The notes: generated by a model not told the origin, from the letters alone. 64,000 nucleotides of DNA from CAZUMW01 sp964621615 (GCA_964621615.1 CAZUMW010000010.1:57592-121591); one strand, 5' to 3'; counted from the stretch's first letter, positions 35,207-44,656 are shown. Translations and numbers: made by a program.

Positions 35207-35965
35207 ATGGAAACACATAATCATAAACACGCGATTATATTTTTATATGATGCCGCAGGCCGTCGGCTTTCCTACACATTCAGGCTCAACACGCTGCGGG
35301 CCGTGCTGGCCTCAGGAGGTGCCTTTATTCTTCTTGCTCTGACGCTCATGGGTGCCTATGTATACACATATCAGCACAACTACCGCCTGAAAAGCCATGC
35401 ACGGACGCTCAGCCGCACGATAACCACCCTTGAGCAGCTGCAGAAACGGGCCGGCGACTACAAAAACTGGGCTGATACCATTATTCAAAAGCAATTCAAT
35501 TTTGAGGATATTGCAGGCAAAGGGTCCAGCAGCCTCGCAAAAAATATACTCGACGGTCCTGTGGAGATATCACCGGCGAAGCAGTCCGGCCTTATCGATA
35601 TAGACGATTTCCAGATCGCGCGCATAAATCTGGCCCTTTCCTTTGACTGCTCGTTCAAGCTTTTAAACAAAGCAAAGCGGCACATATCAGGATACCTGTT
35701 TATTATCGGAAGAAACACCGAAACCATCCCGGAAACGTACGCAACCTGGCCGCCTGCAGAATGTATTTCAGGTATGCCAGCAGATATAACCGACGGCTCT
35801 TCGTTCAGCATACGCTATATGAAACCGGTGCGCGGAAGAATAAGCCAGCCCGCCATCGGGCCGAAGTTCAATCAAGTCGATATTGTCGCCTACAGCGACA
35901 CCGGAGATCTTCTGTTTCATAAAGGATTCTACATAGAGCGCATGCTTCAGGAGAACCCTTTATAG
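35207..35965 (+). CDS. Membrane-anchored periplasmic coiled-coil protein, unknown
   Basis: A 252-residue protein with a short cytoplasmic N-terminus, one TM helix (about 33-53), a coiled-coil stretch (about 58-90, LSRTITTLEQLQKRAG) and a periplasmic beta-rich domain. The layout recalls the N-terminal part of membrane-bound M23 peptidases, but no peptidase domain or HxH motif is present. In the C-terminal part, SFSIRYMKPVRGRI and VDIVAYSDTGDLLFHKGF may form a small beta domain. Function not recognised. It opens the run of exported proteins up to 38869. Confidence 0.65.
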   Translation: METHNHKHAIIFLYDAAGRRLSYTFRLNTLRAVLASGGAFILLALTLMGAYVYTYQHNYRLKSHARTLSRTITTLEQLQKRAGDYKNWADTIIQKQFNFEDIAGKGSSSLAKNILDGPVEISPAKQSGLIDIDDFQIARINLALSFDCSFKLLNKAKRHISGYLFIIGRNTETIPETYATWPPAECISGMPADITDGSSFSIRYMKPVRGRISQPAIGPKFNQVDIVAYSDTGDLLFHKGFYIERMLQENPL

Positions 35966-36103
35966 CTTAGCATCGCTGCCCCGCCCCTTTTTACACTTTC
36001 CTGCATACATACCGGAAAACCCAGGTGCATCGCACCCAATTCGCTATCGCGAAAAGGCCTGCAGGGTGCAGCTGTGCCTCTGATTGTAAGCTGTATTTAC
36101 TTT

Positions 36104-36132
36104 TTGACTCGCGGGTTTATATATTCTATAAA
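36104..36132 (+). promoter_or_regulatory. Good sigma-70 promoter before the YwqK-repeat genes
   Basis: TTGACT (36104-36109) and TATAAA (36127-36132) with the ideal 17-base spacer. The first start codon is at 36206. It could drive both YwqK-repeat genes and the propeller gene after them. Confidence 0.6.
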
Positions 36133-36205
36133 ATGGATAAAAGCAATTCACCACCTGCAAACACACATGCAAAGCATTCAATCAGGGAAAGGGGTTTAAT
36201 TTATC

Positions 36206-36595
36206 ATGAAACGTCTGATTTTCATTATTGCGCTCGGCTCATGCATCACACTGTGTGGCTGCATTAAAACGGTACGGGAATATTATCCGGACGGTACGCT
36301 CATGAGCACATTACGATTGAGGAATTACAAGCCTCACGGAACAATGAACATATTTTATAAAGACGGGGCTCTGCGCGAGTCAGCCGAGTTCAGATCAGGC
36401 AGTCGCGAGGGGATAACCACACATTATTATAAGTCCGGAGACGTAAAGGCGCGCATACCGTACCGTGACGGAAAAATCCACGGCATTGCCGTCTGGTTCA
36501 CAAAAAAGGGTACATTAATAAAAAAAGAACAATATAAAAACGGAGAGCTTTACAGCATACTGTATGATGAGCACCATCCGAATGTTAATAACTGA
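36206..36595 (+). CDS. YwqK/MORN-repeat lipoprotein
   Basis: A 129-residue lipoprotein with lipobox TLCGC (Cys near residue 20). It then has four or five repeats of about 23 residues with the pattern YY.dG.l.....y.nGk.hG....Y, the MORN-variant/YwqK repeat. Databases often label such repeats toxin-antitoxin YwqK antitoxin, but nothing here supports a toxin pair. A surface or periplasmic structural role is more likely. It is 30 bases before a longer paralogue. Confidence 0.75.
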   Translation: MKRLIFIIALGSCITLCGCIKTVREYYPDGTLMSTLRLRNYKPHGTMNIFYKDGALRESAEFRSGSREGITTHYYKSGDVKARIPYRDGKIHGIAVWFTKKGTLIKKEQYKNGELYSILYDEHHPNVNN

Positions 36596-36625
36596 AAACA
36601 GCATACATTACAGGAGGATCATATT

Positions 36626-37138
36626 ATGAAAAAACTTATTTTTATAGTAACAGGCTTCAGCACCATGCTGGCCGTGCTCCTTTCAGCGGCGTTTGCCGAA
36701 GTCAAAGTGATAAAAAAACAATATCCCAGCGGCAATGTGGAATCCGAAATACGGTACGAAAACGGAAAAAAGGACGGTGCTGCAAAATATTTCTACAAAA
36801 CAGGGCAGCTCAGGGAAGAAATAGCCTACAAAAACGGGGAGCGAACCGGCATCACCACGTATTATCATCCCAACGGCACGATAAAACATACCGTTCCCTA
36901 CGAAAAAGGAAAACGAAACGGCATAATGAAAAAATATAACAGCTCAGGCAAGCTGATCGAGGAAATACATTATAAAAACGGCGTTCAGCATGGCGAAACA
37001 AAAACATATTTTTTAAACGGGAATCTCAAAACCGTTGAAACCTACAAAAACGGTGAACTGGTAGAGCGCAAAAGCCATCTTCGCGGCGGAAAGGTAAAAA
37101 TAGAAAAAGATTTCAGCGGAAGCGATCAACGAAAATAG
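36626..37138 (+). CDS. Exported YwqK/MORN-repeat protein
   Basis: A 170-residue protein with a cleavable signal peptide (AAFAEV, near residue 24) and about five YwqK repeats such as YENGKKDGAAKYFYKTGQLR. It is a paralogue of the gene before it, in tandem, but without a lipobox. AGGAGG precedes the start. The mature protein is very Lys-rich. Function unknown. Confidence 0.75.
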   Translation: MKKLIFIVTGFSTMLAVLLSAAFAEVKVIKKQYPSGNVESEIRYENGKKDGAAKYFYKTGQLREEIAYKNGERTGITTYYHPNGTIKHTVPYEKGKRNGIMKKYNSSGKLIEEIHYKNGVQHGETKTYFLNGNLKTVETYKNGELVERKSHLRGGKVKIEKDFSGSDQRK

Positions 37139-37192
37139 ACGTTTGGACCAAAAAATCTGCCGATGCATCCGCACGATTAACAAAGCCGGCCT

Positions 37193-38869
37193 ATGAACAT
37201 ATACCATATATCAAAAAACCTTCCGGTGTCATGCTGCTATATAGCGCTTGCCGCAGCGCTGCTGACAATGACCGGCAGAGTCTGCAGTGCTTCCCAGTGG
37301 ACCGTGATGGACAGCAGCACAGACAGGCATCTGTACGGCATCTGGGGATCAAATTCATCCGACATTTTCGCCGTCGGTCAGTACGGCACTATTATCCACT
37401 ATGACGGAAGCGCGTGGTCCCTCATGGACGGCAAAACCGCCGACACACTCTATGATGTGTGGGGAGCCGGCGGGGATGACGTGTTCGCAGCGGGACGCGA
37501 CGGCACCATACTTCACTATGACGGCTCGGGCTGGTCATCGATGAACAGCCACACCTCCCGCCTTCTTCACTGCATATGGGGCTATTCATCAAAACATGTG
37601 TACGCAGTGGGCGATGTCGGTGACAATACGACTATCGTCCACTATGACGGTGCAGGCTGGTCTGCCGTCAACACTACAACCCTCAGGCCCCGCTCGCTGT
37701 TTGCCGTGTGGGGAACGGGGCCCGACAATATTTTCACAGCCGGCTGGGAAGGCACCCTTGCTCACTACGACGGCGCGCTGTGGAACAACCTCTCCCGCCC
37801 GACCGAGGCACACATCTACGGGCTTGACGGAACCGGCGCCGATAGCCTTTATGCAGTCGGTGAAGACGGCGTTATTCTCACATATGCCGGCGGGCAGTGG
37901 TCTCAGGAGAATTTCATAGCTGCAGGTACGCTCAATGCAATTCATGCCGCTTCATGGGCGCGGATTTATGCAGTCGGCGATACGGCAACAGCTGTTCGCT
38001 ACGACGGGTTTTCCTGGTCTGCAATTGCGTGCGACGCTCGTTCGGATCTTGAGGACGTCTGGGTAAGCTCTGACGGCGTGGTGTTCGCCGTTGGCCCGGC
38101 GGGAACTATTCTCCGCTACACAGATGGCGCCTCCGAAACCACAACAACAGCCGCAGCAGCGTCCTCAAGCACTACCACATCTCTGCCTGTTACAAAGACA
38201 ACAACCACGACAGCGTCAGCCGGCGCGCTGATTGACTTTACAGCAACGCCCACCGCAGGGTACCTGCCGCTTACTGTATCGTTTGTCAGCCTGTCTGAAA
38301 CAGACATCTCATCACTGCTCTGGGACTTCGGGGACAGCTCTCCAGAGAGCGCCGCACAGAATCCGGTTCACACCTACACGCGTGCAGGCACTTACTCGGT
38401 AACCCTCACCGCCTTTCTACCGGACGGCGCCACATGTGCAGCCGTTAAGGAAAAATACATTTTTGTGGCAAAACGTTCAGGATGTATTTTCTCCACCTCC
38501 GTCAAAAACAGAGGGATAGTGCAGCAGCTGCGATCTATCCGCAACAGCCTTCCCGATACAGGCCCGTGGCCGACTGTCATTGCAATGTATTACCGGAACG
38601 CCCCTGAGCTGTACCGCCTTTTCTCCGACCACCCGCATTTCAGGGAGCGGCTGAGCCGGCTGCTCAGCGAGAACAGAGAAATCGTCCGCTGTACTGCGGA
38701 GCGGAAAATCACAAGCATCTCGCAGAAGCAAACCAGCGATATTATCGCCTTTATAAACGAGCTGTCCCTATATGCGCGCCCCGGCCTGAAAAGCGCTCTG
38801 CACAGGCTCGCTTCTTATATTACCCGCGGAGATCTGTTCATACTGCTGGGCATAATCAGCGATCGATAG
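37193..38869 (+). CDS. Secreted beta-propeller / PKD protein with CFI-box-like C-terminus
   Basis: A 558-residue exported protein. After a signal peptide come about seven propeller-like repeats (WG...D.FAVG..GTI.HYDG..WS, residues 35-305). A Thr/Ser-rich linker with TTTT runs follows (about 310-340), then a PKD domain (about 345-425) with LLWDFGDSSPESAAQNPVHTY. From residue 431 there is a domain starting CIFSTSV with MYYRNAPELYRLFSDHPHFR. This resembles the CFI-box C-terminal domain of deltaproteobacterial surface proteins, in which CFIATAAYG and FYYR..P are the marks. Likely surface-exposed. The promoter at 36104 may serve it. Confidence 0.8.
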   Translation: MNIYHISKNLPVSCCYIALAAALLTMTGRVCSASQWTVMDSSTDRHLYGIWGSNSSDIFAVGQYGTIIHYDGSAWSLMDGKTADTLYDVWGAGGDDVFAAGRDGTILHYDGSGWSSMNSHTSRLLHCIWGYSSKHVYAVGDVGDNTTIVHYDGAGWSAVNTTTLRPRSLFAVWGTGPDNIFTAGWEGTLAHYDGALWNNLSRPTEAHIYGLDGTGADSLYAVGEDGVILTYAGGQWSQENFIAAGTLNAIHAASWARIYAVGDTATAVRYDGFSWSAIACDARSDLEDVWVSSDGVVFAVGPAGTILRYTDGASETTTTAAAASSSTTTSLPVTKTTTTTASAGALIDFTATPTAGYLPLTVSFVSLSETDISSLLWDFGDSSPESAAQNPVHTYTRAGTYSVTLTAFLPDGATCAAVKEKYIFVAKRSGCIFSTSVKNRGIVQQLRSIRNSLPDTGPWPTVIAMYYRNAPELYRLFSDHPHFRERLSRLLSENREIVRCTAERKITSISQKQTSDIIAFINELSLYARPGLKSALHRLASYITRGDLFILLGIISDR

Positions 38870-38872
38870 TGA

Positions 38873-40189
38873 ATGAAACGCATCTGGACCGACATCCCGT
38901 TTTCACCTAAGCGCTCTCCCATTTTTTACGGCTGGGTCATTGTGGGCGCGTGCACGATCGGCACAATCGCCAGCATACCCGGTCAGACGATCGGAGTGGG
39001 GGTCTTCACCGATAAGCTCCTCACCGCACTTTCTCTTTCCCGAACACAGCTCAGCACGGCCTATATGACCGGCACACTGATAAGCAGCCTTATCCTTCCT
39101 TTTGCCGGAACGCTGCTTGACCGATTCGGCGCCCGGGCAACAGTGGTCGCGGCATCCCTGGCGCTGGGCGGCAGCCTTGTGATTATGGCTTACTGCGACC
39201 GTATTCCTGTTATGCTGAGCATTGACTCCCTTGGAGGCCTTCTGGCGTTTATGTCGCTGTGCTTTCTGCTTATCAGATTCTTCGGGCAGGGGTGTCTGAC
39301 CATGATTTCCCGAGTGGCGATCGGAAAGTGGTTCAATCATCATCGCGGCATCGCCGCTGCAGTATCAAGCGTTTTTGTCGGCCTGGCGTTCAACAGCTCG
39401 CCGGCGGTGCTGAATCAATTTGTCAGCGAATATGACTGGCGCATAACATATATGCTCATGGCAGCCGCGATCGGACTCGGCATGACCATCGTCGGGTGGG
39501 TGTTTTATCGTGACAACCCGGAGGAGTGCGGGCTGTTTATGGACGGCATTGCGCCCGGCAGCCGCCCCGGCCCGGCGTCAGCCGCCTCTTCTGAAACCGT
39601 CAGTGATTACACGCGCCGGGAGGCAATAAAAACGATCGCCTACTGGGCGTTTGCCCTTGGGACGGCGTGGCAGGCGCTTTTCATGACAGCGGTCACGTTT
39701 CATATCACATCACTGGGAAGCCTGGCAGCGCTGTCCCGTCAGGAATCCCTTTCCGTATTCATACCCATCGGTATCATAAGCGTGGCAGCCACGCTGGCAG
39801 GCGGATGGGCAAGCGACCGGATGCGGTTGAAATGGATTCTTATCGGCATGCTTATGACTCAGGCTGCGGCTACCTATGGCCTGCTTGATTTCGGCACCCT
39901 GTACGGTCGTTTGTTTCTGATACTGGGCTACGGCATTTCCGCCGGGCTTTTTGTGCCGCTGTTAACAGTAACCTGGCCCCGATTTTTTGGAAGGCGGCAC
40001 CTTGGCGCAATAACCGGCCTGACGACATCTATTCTTGTATGCGGAAGCGCAGTCGGCCCGTTTCTTTTCAGCGTCAGCAAAGACATATCAGGAACGTTCC
40101 AGCCTGCGCTGAACCTGTGTTTTGTGATGCCCCTCATACTGACCTACTGTGCGGCAAAAGCCTCAAACCCGCAAAACCGCCTTCGATGA
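38873..40189 (+). CDS. MFS transporter, OxlT/monocarboxylate-like
   Basis: A 438-residue membrane protein with 12 TM helices. It has GWVIVGACTIGTIASIPGQT at TM1, DRFGARATV in loop 2-3 and GWASDRMRLKW in loop 8-9. This organisation fits the OFA/monocarboxylate branch of MFS; the substrate is not known. It starts three bases after the propeller gene stop, so the two may be co-transcribed. Confidence 0.85.
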   Translation: MKRIWTDIPFSPKRSPIFYGWVIVGACTIGTIASIPGQTIGVGVFTDKLLTALSLSRTQLSTAYMTGTLISSLILPFAGTLLDRFGARATVVAASLALGGSLVIMAYCDRIPVMLSIDSLGGLLAFMSLCFLLIRFFGQGCLTMISRVAIGKWFNHHRGIAAAVSSVFVGLAFNSSPAVLNQFVSEYDWRITYMLMAAAIGLGMTIVGWVFYRDNPEECGLFMDGIAPGSRPGPASAASSETVSDYTRREAIKTIAYWAFALGTAWQALFMTAVTFHITSLGSLAALSRQESLSVFIPIGIISVAATLAGGWASDRMRLKWILIGMLMTQAAATYGLLDFGTLYGRLFLILGYGISAGLFVPLLTVTWPRFFGRRHLGAITGLTTSILVCGSAVGPFLFSVSKDISGTFQPALNLCFVMPLILTYCAAKASNPQNRLR

Positions 40190-40274
40190 CCGCCTCTCCT
40201 GCTGTGCGACTCCGGCAGCCTTGACTCTGCCGCCGCTCCTGCTTATAGTACAGAAAGAAAACAGAGGTTTTTCA

Positions 40275-41006
40275 ATGGCGTCTTCGCGATCATCTGAAAT
40301 CAGCCCGAACGGCTCCGCTGTAACGTTGTTTCTGCACAAGCAGGAGGGGCGGCTTTTTTTATTAGGCAGCTTTCTGCTCATTGTCATGGTGGTTGTCCTT
40401 GCCGTTTTGACCTGGATTGATCATCCTCTCTGGGAGTCAATTTTCACCTTTACCGCCGCACACCTGATAGCAGGAAAAGCGGCCTCCATTCTTCAGGGCA
40501 ACAACGCAGGAATGCCCCCCTGGCTGATAATATGCATTGCCACGTACGTGGATATCGTCTCATTGCTGCTAATGTATCCGGTCCTTATTTTCTCCTACCA
40601 GAATTTTTTTGAGGATGTGTTTTTTCAGACGCACATGAAACGCGTATTTACCTCTGCAGAGCGCGGCATGTCACGCTTCGGCAAATTCAAGGTTGCCGGA
40701 ATTTTTTTATTTGTGCTGATTCCGGTATGGATGACGGGCATTATCATCGGCGCAGTGCTCGGCTATCTTATGGGGCTTCGCCTGTGGATTATCCTGACCT
40801 CTGTAAGCCTTGGCTCTTTTGTCTCGGTTACGATCTGGGTAACGTTTTATGAAATGCTGCTTCTCTGGTTTGAAGGAATACAGAAATGGATTACGGGTCC
40901 GGCAATCGCAGCCTTCGTCGTGCTGCTCATCGCATACCGTATCACGAAAAAGCGCCGTGCCATGAAAGGTGGCGGCTCAGCAGATCTGCGGAAGCCTGTA
41001 CCATAG
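40275..41006 (+). CDS. Small multidrug-export-like integral membrane protein
   Basis: A 243-residue protein with about six hydrophobic segments. Residues about 130-185, RFGKFKVAGIFLFVLIPVWM followed by TGIIIGAVLGYLMGL, match the core motif of the Sm_multidrug_ex (PF06695-type) family. The ATG at 40275 has AGAGGT six bases upstream; the longer frame back to 40149 overlaps the MFS gene and has no ribosome-binding site. Transport of drugs is only a family label. Confidence 0.7.
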   Translation: MASSRSSEISPNGSAVTLFLHKQEGRLFLLGSFLLIVMVVVLAVLTWIDHPLWESIFTFTAAHLIAGKAASILQGNNAGMPPWLIICIATYVDIVSLLLMYPVLIFSYQNFFEDVFFQTHMKRVFTSAERGMSRFGKFKVAGIFLFVLIPVWMTGIIIGAVLGYLMGLRLWIILTSVSLGSFVSVTIWVTFYEMLLLWFEGIQKWITGPAIAAFVVLLIAYRITKKRRAMKGGGSADLRKPVP

Positions 41007-41039
41007 GCCCGCTTATAAAACTATTTCTTTGCCGGAAAT

Positions 41040-41855
41040 ATGATAAAAGCATCTAACAGTGCCGGGCTGAAAATATCAGAAACCATGGATCAGCTCGCTG
41101 ACAAAATCCAGCGCGTTGATCTTGTCGTGTCCGACCTGGACCACTGCATTTTTCCCGGCTACTCACAGGCATATCTAAGCGCACTGACAGGTTTGCTTAT
41201 TCTGATAAAACCGAAAAAAAGGCGCGATCGAGCTCACATTCCCCGGCTGATGAGAGGGGCGCTTTTTATGAGCCGCTATAAAATACGGCAGCTTTGCGGG
41301 TTAAGGGTTCCCACCGATCATATGATCGCCTCGTATGAAAAAACCATGCGGGGAATACCGGCATATTATTTTCGCACGATTTCCCGGGCGCTGCCCCGGA
41401 AATCGTATCCCGGTGCGAAAGAGCTGCTGTGTTTCTTTGCCCGTCAGGCTCCTGTCGGCATTATCAGCCTGGGAATCGAACCTGTATGCACGGCATACCG
41501 TGCTCTGTTTCGCGGAAAGAACGGTCCGTGCATTTCCTTTTTTGATGCTAACAGGCTTGTTTTTTCGGAAAACTCGGGGCGGCCCGTTTTCCGGTCATTT
41601 TTTGCCGAAAAGCTAATGACGAATGGAGAGCACAAGCGAACTGCGCTGCTTCGAAGAATACGCCAGTACCGCTCACAGTGTCCGCTGATCATCGGCAATA
41701 GTGAGGACGATGTGCTCATGGCTGAACATGCCCGCCAGTGCGGCGGACTGGGTATCGGGTGGAATCCTGACAAAAAGATCGAAACCGGATTTGATCTTAT
41801 TGTTCGGGGAAGGTCATGGTATCCATTACTGAAACGGCTGCAGGGTCTGACCTGA
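41040..41855 (+). CDS. HAD-superfamily phosphatase
   Basis: A 271-residue HAD hydrolase. Motif I is VSDLDHCIFPG (nucleophile and acid Asp, about residue 33), motif II is in GIISLGIE and motif IV is GNSEDDVLMAE. A cap of about 80 helical residues lies between motifs I and II. It resembles phosphoserine phosphatase-like HADs; substrate unknown. It starts 33 bases after the preceding membrane protein gene and its end overlaps a convergent gene by 30 bases. Confidence 0.8.
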   Translation: MIKASNSAGLKISETMDQLADKIQRVDLVVSDLDHCIFPGYSQAYLSALTGLLILIKPKKRRDRAHIPRLMRGALFMSRYKIRQLCGLRVPTDHMIASYEKTMRGIPAYYFRTISRALPRKSYPGAKELLCFFARQAPVGIISLGIEPVCTAYRALFRGKNGPCISFFDANRLVFSENSGRPVFRSFFAEKLMTNGEHKRTALLRRIRQYRSQCPLIIGNSEDDVLMAEHARQCGGLGIGWNPDKKIETGFDLIVRGRSWYPLLKRLQGLT

Positions 41856-42395
41856 ATTTTCAGCTTCTGAAATCATAACACCAAAAAAGGGCACGATGCC
41901 TCGGTAAACCCTGGGTTCGGTAGATGGAGACTGCTCTGTTACTGTGCTGATCACCACCCCTGCAATCCCGTACCCGTTACCTCCGGCAAGTACCCCGTAA
42001 AAGAAAAATGAGTAGTACCGGTAACGGTTTTCTTTATAATAGCTGCTGTATTCTGATTCAACACCTTCCCATGTGCCCTGAAACACCATACCGCGGGACA
42101 TAAAGGTGCCGGTTGCGTTATCAAAGTTTTTACTTTCAATGGACAGCGTCATTGCGCCTGCTTCCCGGGTCAGGTTATCGGAATCAGATGAGGCGTTGTC
42201 AGAATCCGCAGCCAAACTCGACGCGGTAAAGCTGATCGTGCTGTGCTGAAGCGTCATTGTACTGACGTCAATGGTGTAAACGTAATAGGCTTTCCCGTCA
42301 AGGGTTTGACCGTACGCAGGCAGCGGCATGCAGCACAGGCAGACAATGCCTGCCGTGAGATGTATAACCGCTGCGCACATTTGTTTTGTTATCAT
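41826..42395 (-). CDS. Secreted hypothetical protein
   Basis: A 189-residue protein with a signal peptide (AYGQ, near residue 30) and a mature part rich in Ser, Tyr, Gly and Thr, predicted mostly beta-strand (RYRYYSFFFYGVLAGGNGYG). I do not recognise a family. The ATG at 42395 follows GGGGTGA; the longer frame to 42515 has no support and would run into the MITE-like element. Its 3' end overlaps the HAD gene on the other strand. Confidence 0.65.
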   Translation of the reverse strand: MITKQMCAAVIHLTAGIVCLCCMPLPAYGQTLDGKAYYVYTIDVSTMTLQHSTISFTASSLAADSDNASSDSDNLTREAGAMTLSIESKNFDNATGTFMSRGMVFQGTWEGVESEYSSYYKENRYRYYSFFFYGVLAGGNGYGIAGVVISTVTEQSPSTEPRVYRGIVPFFGVMISEAENSGQTLQPFQ

Positions 42396-42502
42396 AAGCT
42401 CACCCCGTGAAACTGGATATGCGATGCTGCAAGCTATCGAGGCAACACGCTCAAACACCTGCAAAGGCCGACGCGTCATCGGGTGCCGAATCGTCCGGCA
42501 AA

Positions 42503-42644
42503 GAGGCTGTGTCATAATTCATAGATAACCCGTTAGTCGCAGGCGTTAGCCTGCGCACCATCCTGAAATATCTAAACAACAGCAAACGCACGCTGAAGCG
42601 TACGGCTACAGCGAAGCTGCAAAAACTCATTACGACACAGCCTC
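42503..42644. mobile_element. MITE-like element with 16-bp terminal inverted repeats
   Basis: The left end GAGGCTGTGTCATAAT (42503-42518) and right end ATTACGACACAGCCTC (42629-42644) are inverted copies with one mismatch, 142 bp overall. No coding frame lies inside; a small hairpin (CGCAGGC/GCCTGCG) is present. Ends of this type occur on DDE-transposase insertion sequences, so this may be a deletion derivative. No clear target duplication is visible. Confidence 0.65.
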
Positions 42645-42829
42645 AACGCCGGATGATGACACGCATCTTCCCGCAGACAAAAATTGACCATACAATCTAA
42701 AAGCAATATGCATGCCAAGGCACAGATCCAGAACCAGCGCCGGCCCCGACCGCGAGCCGGAGGAAATACAGATCGTTTGCAACTCATGCGCATAGAATAC
42801 GCACGAACAGATCTCACGCCCTTTTCGGA

Positions 42830-44656
42830 TCAGGCCGGAAAAGGATAAAAATGCAGCTCGTCATCCGCGGGCGGGCCGTCAGACACGGAGACGCTGTTTA
42901 TAGCGTGGACAATGTTTTCTGCTTCGTCGCATATATTTTTATCAAGCAGAACCATTTGCGAGCCGCGCTTTGCTGTATTGCCGTAAAAGTGAACCCTGTT
43001 TTCAAGCGCTGGAGGAAGAATGCCCAACTCAAAAAGCATGGCCGCATCAATGCGGTCACCGAATGCGCCGCCGATAAAAACCTGCCTCATGTCCGCAAAG
43101 GAAGCTCCGGTTCGCTCCAGCAGCTCACGAATCAACGATACCAGACAGGCTTTCGCCTCCAGCAGCCGATCCATGTCCGACTGACTCACATAAATATCGG
43201 TATCGAAATCGCCCTGATCGCTGTATATTCTGAATGCCTGCTGCCCCCCGAGGTCAACCATATGCCCCTCTCCTGCTCGCGCCGGCTCAGCTCCTCCCAC
43301 GGCAAAGCGGCCTCTGTCATCTATAATGCCTTTCCGCTTGAGCGCAGCGGCAAGTGATATAAGGCCGCTGCCGCAAATGCCCCGCACAAGGCTTTCCCCA
43401 ACGACTGAAACCGCAAGGCCGCTGCTCAGCGACACATAATCGACAGCTCCGGTCTCAGGGCGCATACCAAAGGTAATGCCTGCTCCCTCAAATGCAGCGC
43501 CTCCGCTGCGCCCTGCCGCTGTCAGCCTGCCGTCAAAATATACGACCGCTTTCAGGAAGGTGCCGATATCGATAAAGGCCGCGTTGTCCACACACCGGTT
43601 CAGCCGTGTGGCGATAATGCCCGCGGTAACATCGGCTCCTACGCAGGATGAAATCACGGGAAGGGAATACACCCGGGCCCTGTCTGAGAGCTTCAGGTCG
43701 AGGCTGCGCGCGGGAACGCCGCCGCGCAGCGAAAATGCAGCCTGCTGACGAAAAAGCCCCGGGACCCCCTGCAAAAATAAGTGCAGCATTGCGGTTGAGC
43801 CGGAAACAACGATATCATAAATGTGCAGGGGTGATGCGCTGCGCGCTGCACACAGCTCACTGATAAGGATATCGATTCTGAGCAGCAGCTCTTCGCTCAG
43901 GATCTCAAGATTCATAGGATCATCGTCAACCATAGTAAGCCGCGAATCAATTTCAGCTCCCATATCTATCTGGGGGTTGGTATCGATTGCTTCGGCAATC
44001 CTGATGCCCGCCATCATATCAATAAGCGAAGCAGCTATAGTGTTCACGCCCAGATCTACTGCGACAGCATATGCACGGCCGGTGGTGTCCCCTTCCTCCA
44101 GGCACACCATATCGCCATCGATCACCACTGCGGTACACGAATCAATCTGGCCGTCGAAAAACGCTTCAAAGCTTTGCTTCAGCTCAGACGACCAGCGCTC
44201 AGCAGTACCTGCATCAGGCGCGCGCGATGCTAAAAGACAAGAAGCCGATTCAGTTGAAAGCGGCTGCCCCCTGCCGCGCGAGAGGCATATTTTCTCTACA
44301 CGCTTTATATGCAGGCTGCCGGCCGAAACCGGCTCCTCAGAGAGGCTGAGCGTAAAAGGCGTTTTGTACAGTATTTCGGCGTGCATATCCTGAACAACCC
44401 GCGCCTGGCAGGCAAGCCTGACGCCGCGCGCCAGCTCCTGTTCGGTCAGGCACCCCTTTTCAGTAGGGGTGAGCGGGCCCATATGCTGAAAAGACCGTAT
44501 CTTGCATTTCCTGCAAATGCCCTCTGCACCGCAGGCAAAACGAAGCTCAATATTATCAGGATTATTCCCCACGATCGTTTCAAAAATAGTGGTTAGATGC
44601 CTGACGCGAACAGTTTTGTTTTCAGGCAGAAATGTTACTGTATGATGCTGTTCCAC
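42830..44656 (-). CDS. RACo-like [2Fe-2S]/ASKHA protein (corrinoid activation type)
   Basis: A 608-residue protein. Residues 1-95 form a ferredoxin-like [2Fe-2S] domain with CGAEGICRKC and a fourth Cys in LACQA. The rest is a DUF4445-type ASKHA ATPase region with VDLGVNTIAASL, DIGTFLKAV and GGAFGDRID. This is the architecture of reductive activators of corrinoid proteins, which use ATP to reduce Co(II). Translation starts with GTG at 44656, with GAGGTG before it. No methyltransferase, corrinoid protein or acetyl-CoA synthase gene is nearby, so its partner is elsewhere. Confidence 0.85.
   Translation of the reverse strand: MEQHHTVTFLPENKTVRVRHLTTIFETIVGNNPDNIELRFACGAEGICRKCKIRSFQHMGPLTPTEKGCLTEQELARGVRLACQARVVQDMHAEILYKTPFTLSLSEEPVSAGSLHIKRVEKICLSRGRGQPLSTESASCLLASRAPDAGTAERWSSELKQSFEAFFDGQIDSCTAVVIDGDMVCLEEGDTTGRAYAVAVDLGVNTIAASLIDMMAGIRIAEAIDTNPQIDMGAEIDSRLTMVDDDPMNLEILSEELLLRIDILISELCAARSASPLHIYDIVVSGSTAMLHLFLQGVPGLFRQQAAFSLRGGVPARSLDLKLSDRARVYSLPVISSCVGADVTAGIIATRLNRCVDNAAFIDIGTFLKAVVYFDGRLTAAGRSGGAAFEGAGITFGMRPETGAVDYVSLSSGLAVSVVGESLVRGICGSGLISLAAALKRKGIIDDRGRFAVGGAEPARAGEGHMVDLGGQQAFRIYSDQGDFDTDIYVSQSDMDRLLEAKACLVSLIRELLERTGASFADMRQVFIGGAFGDRIDAAMLFELGILPPALENRVHFYGNTAKRGSQMVLLDKNICDEAENIVHAINSVSVSDGPPADDELHFYPFPA

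Noticed and set aside
36206..37138. Toxin-antitoxin system suggested by YwqK repeats
   Set aside because: Both proteins are exported, have no toxin partner and look like tandem structural paralogues.
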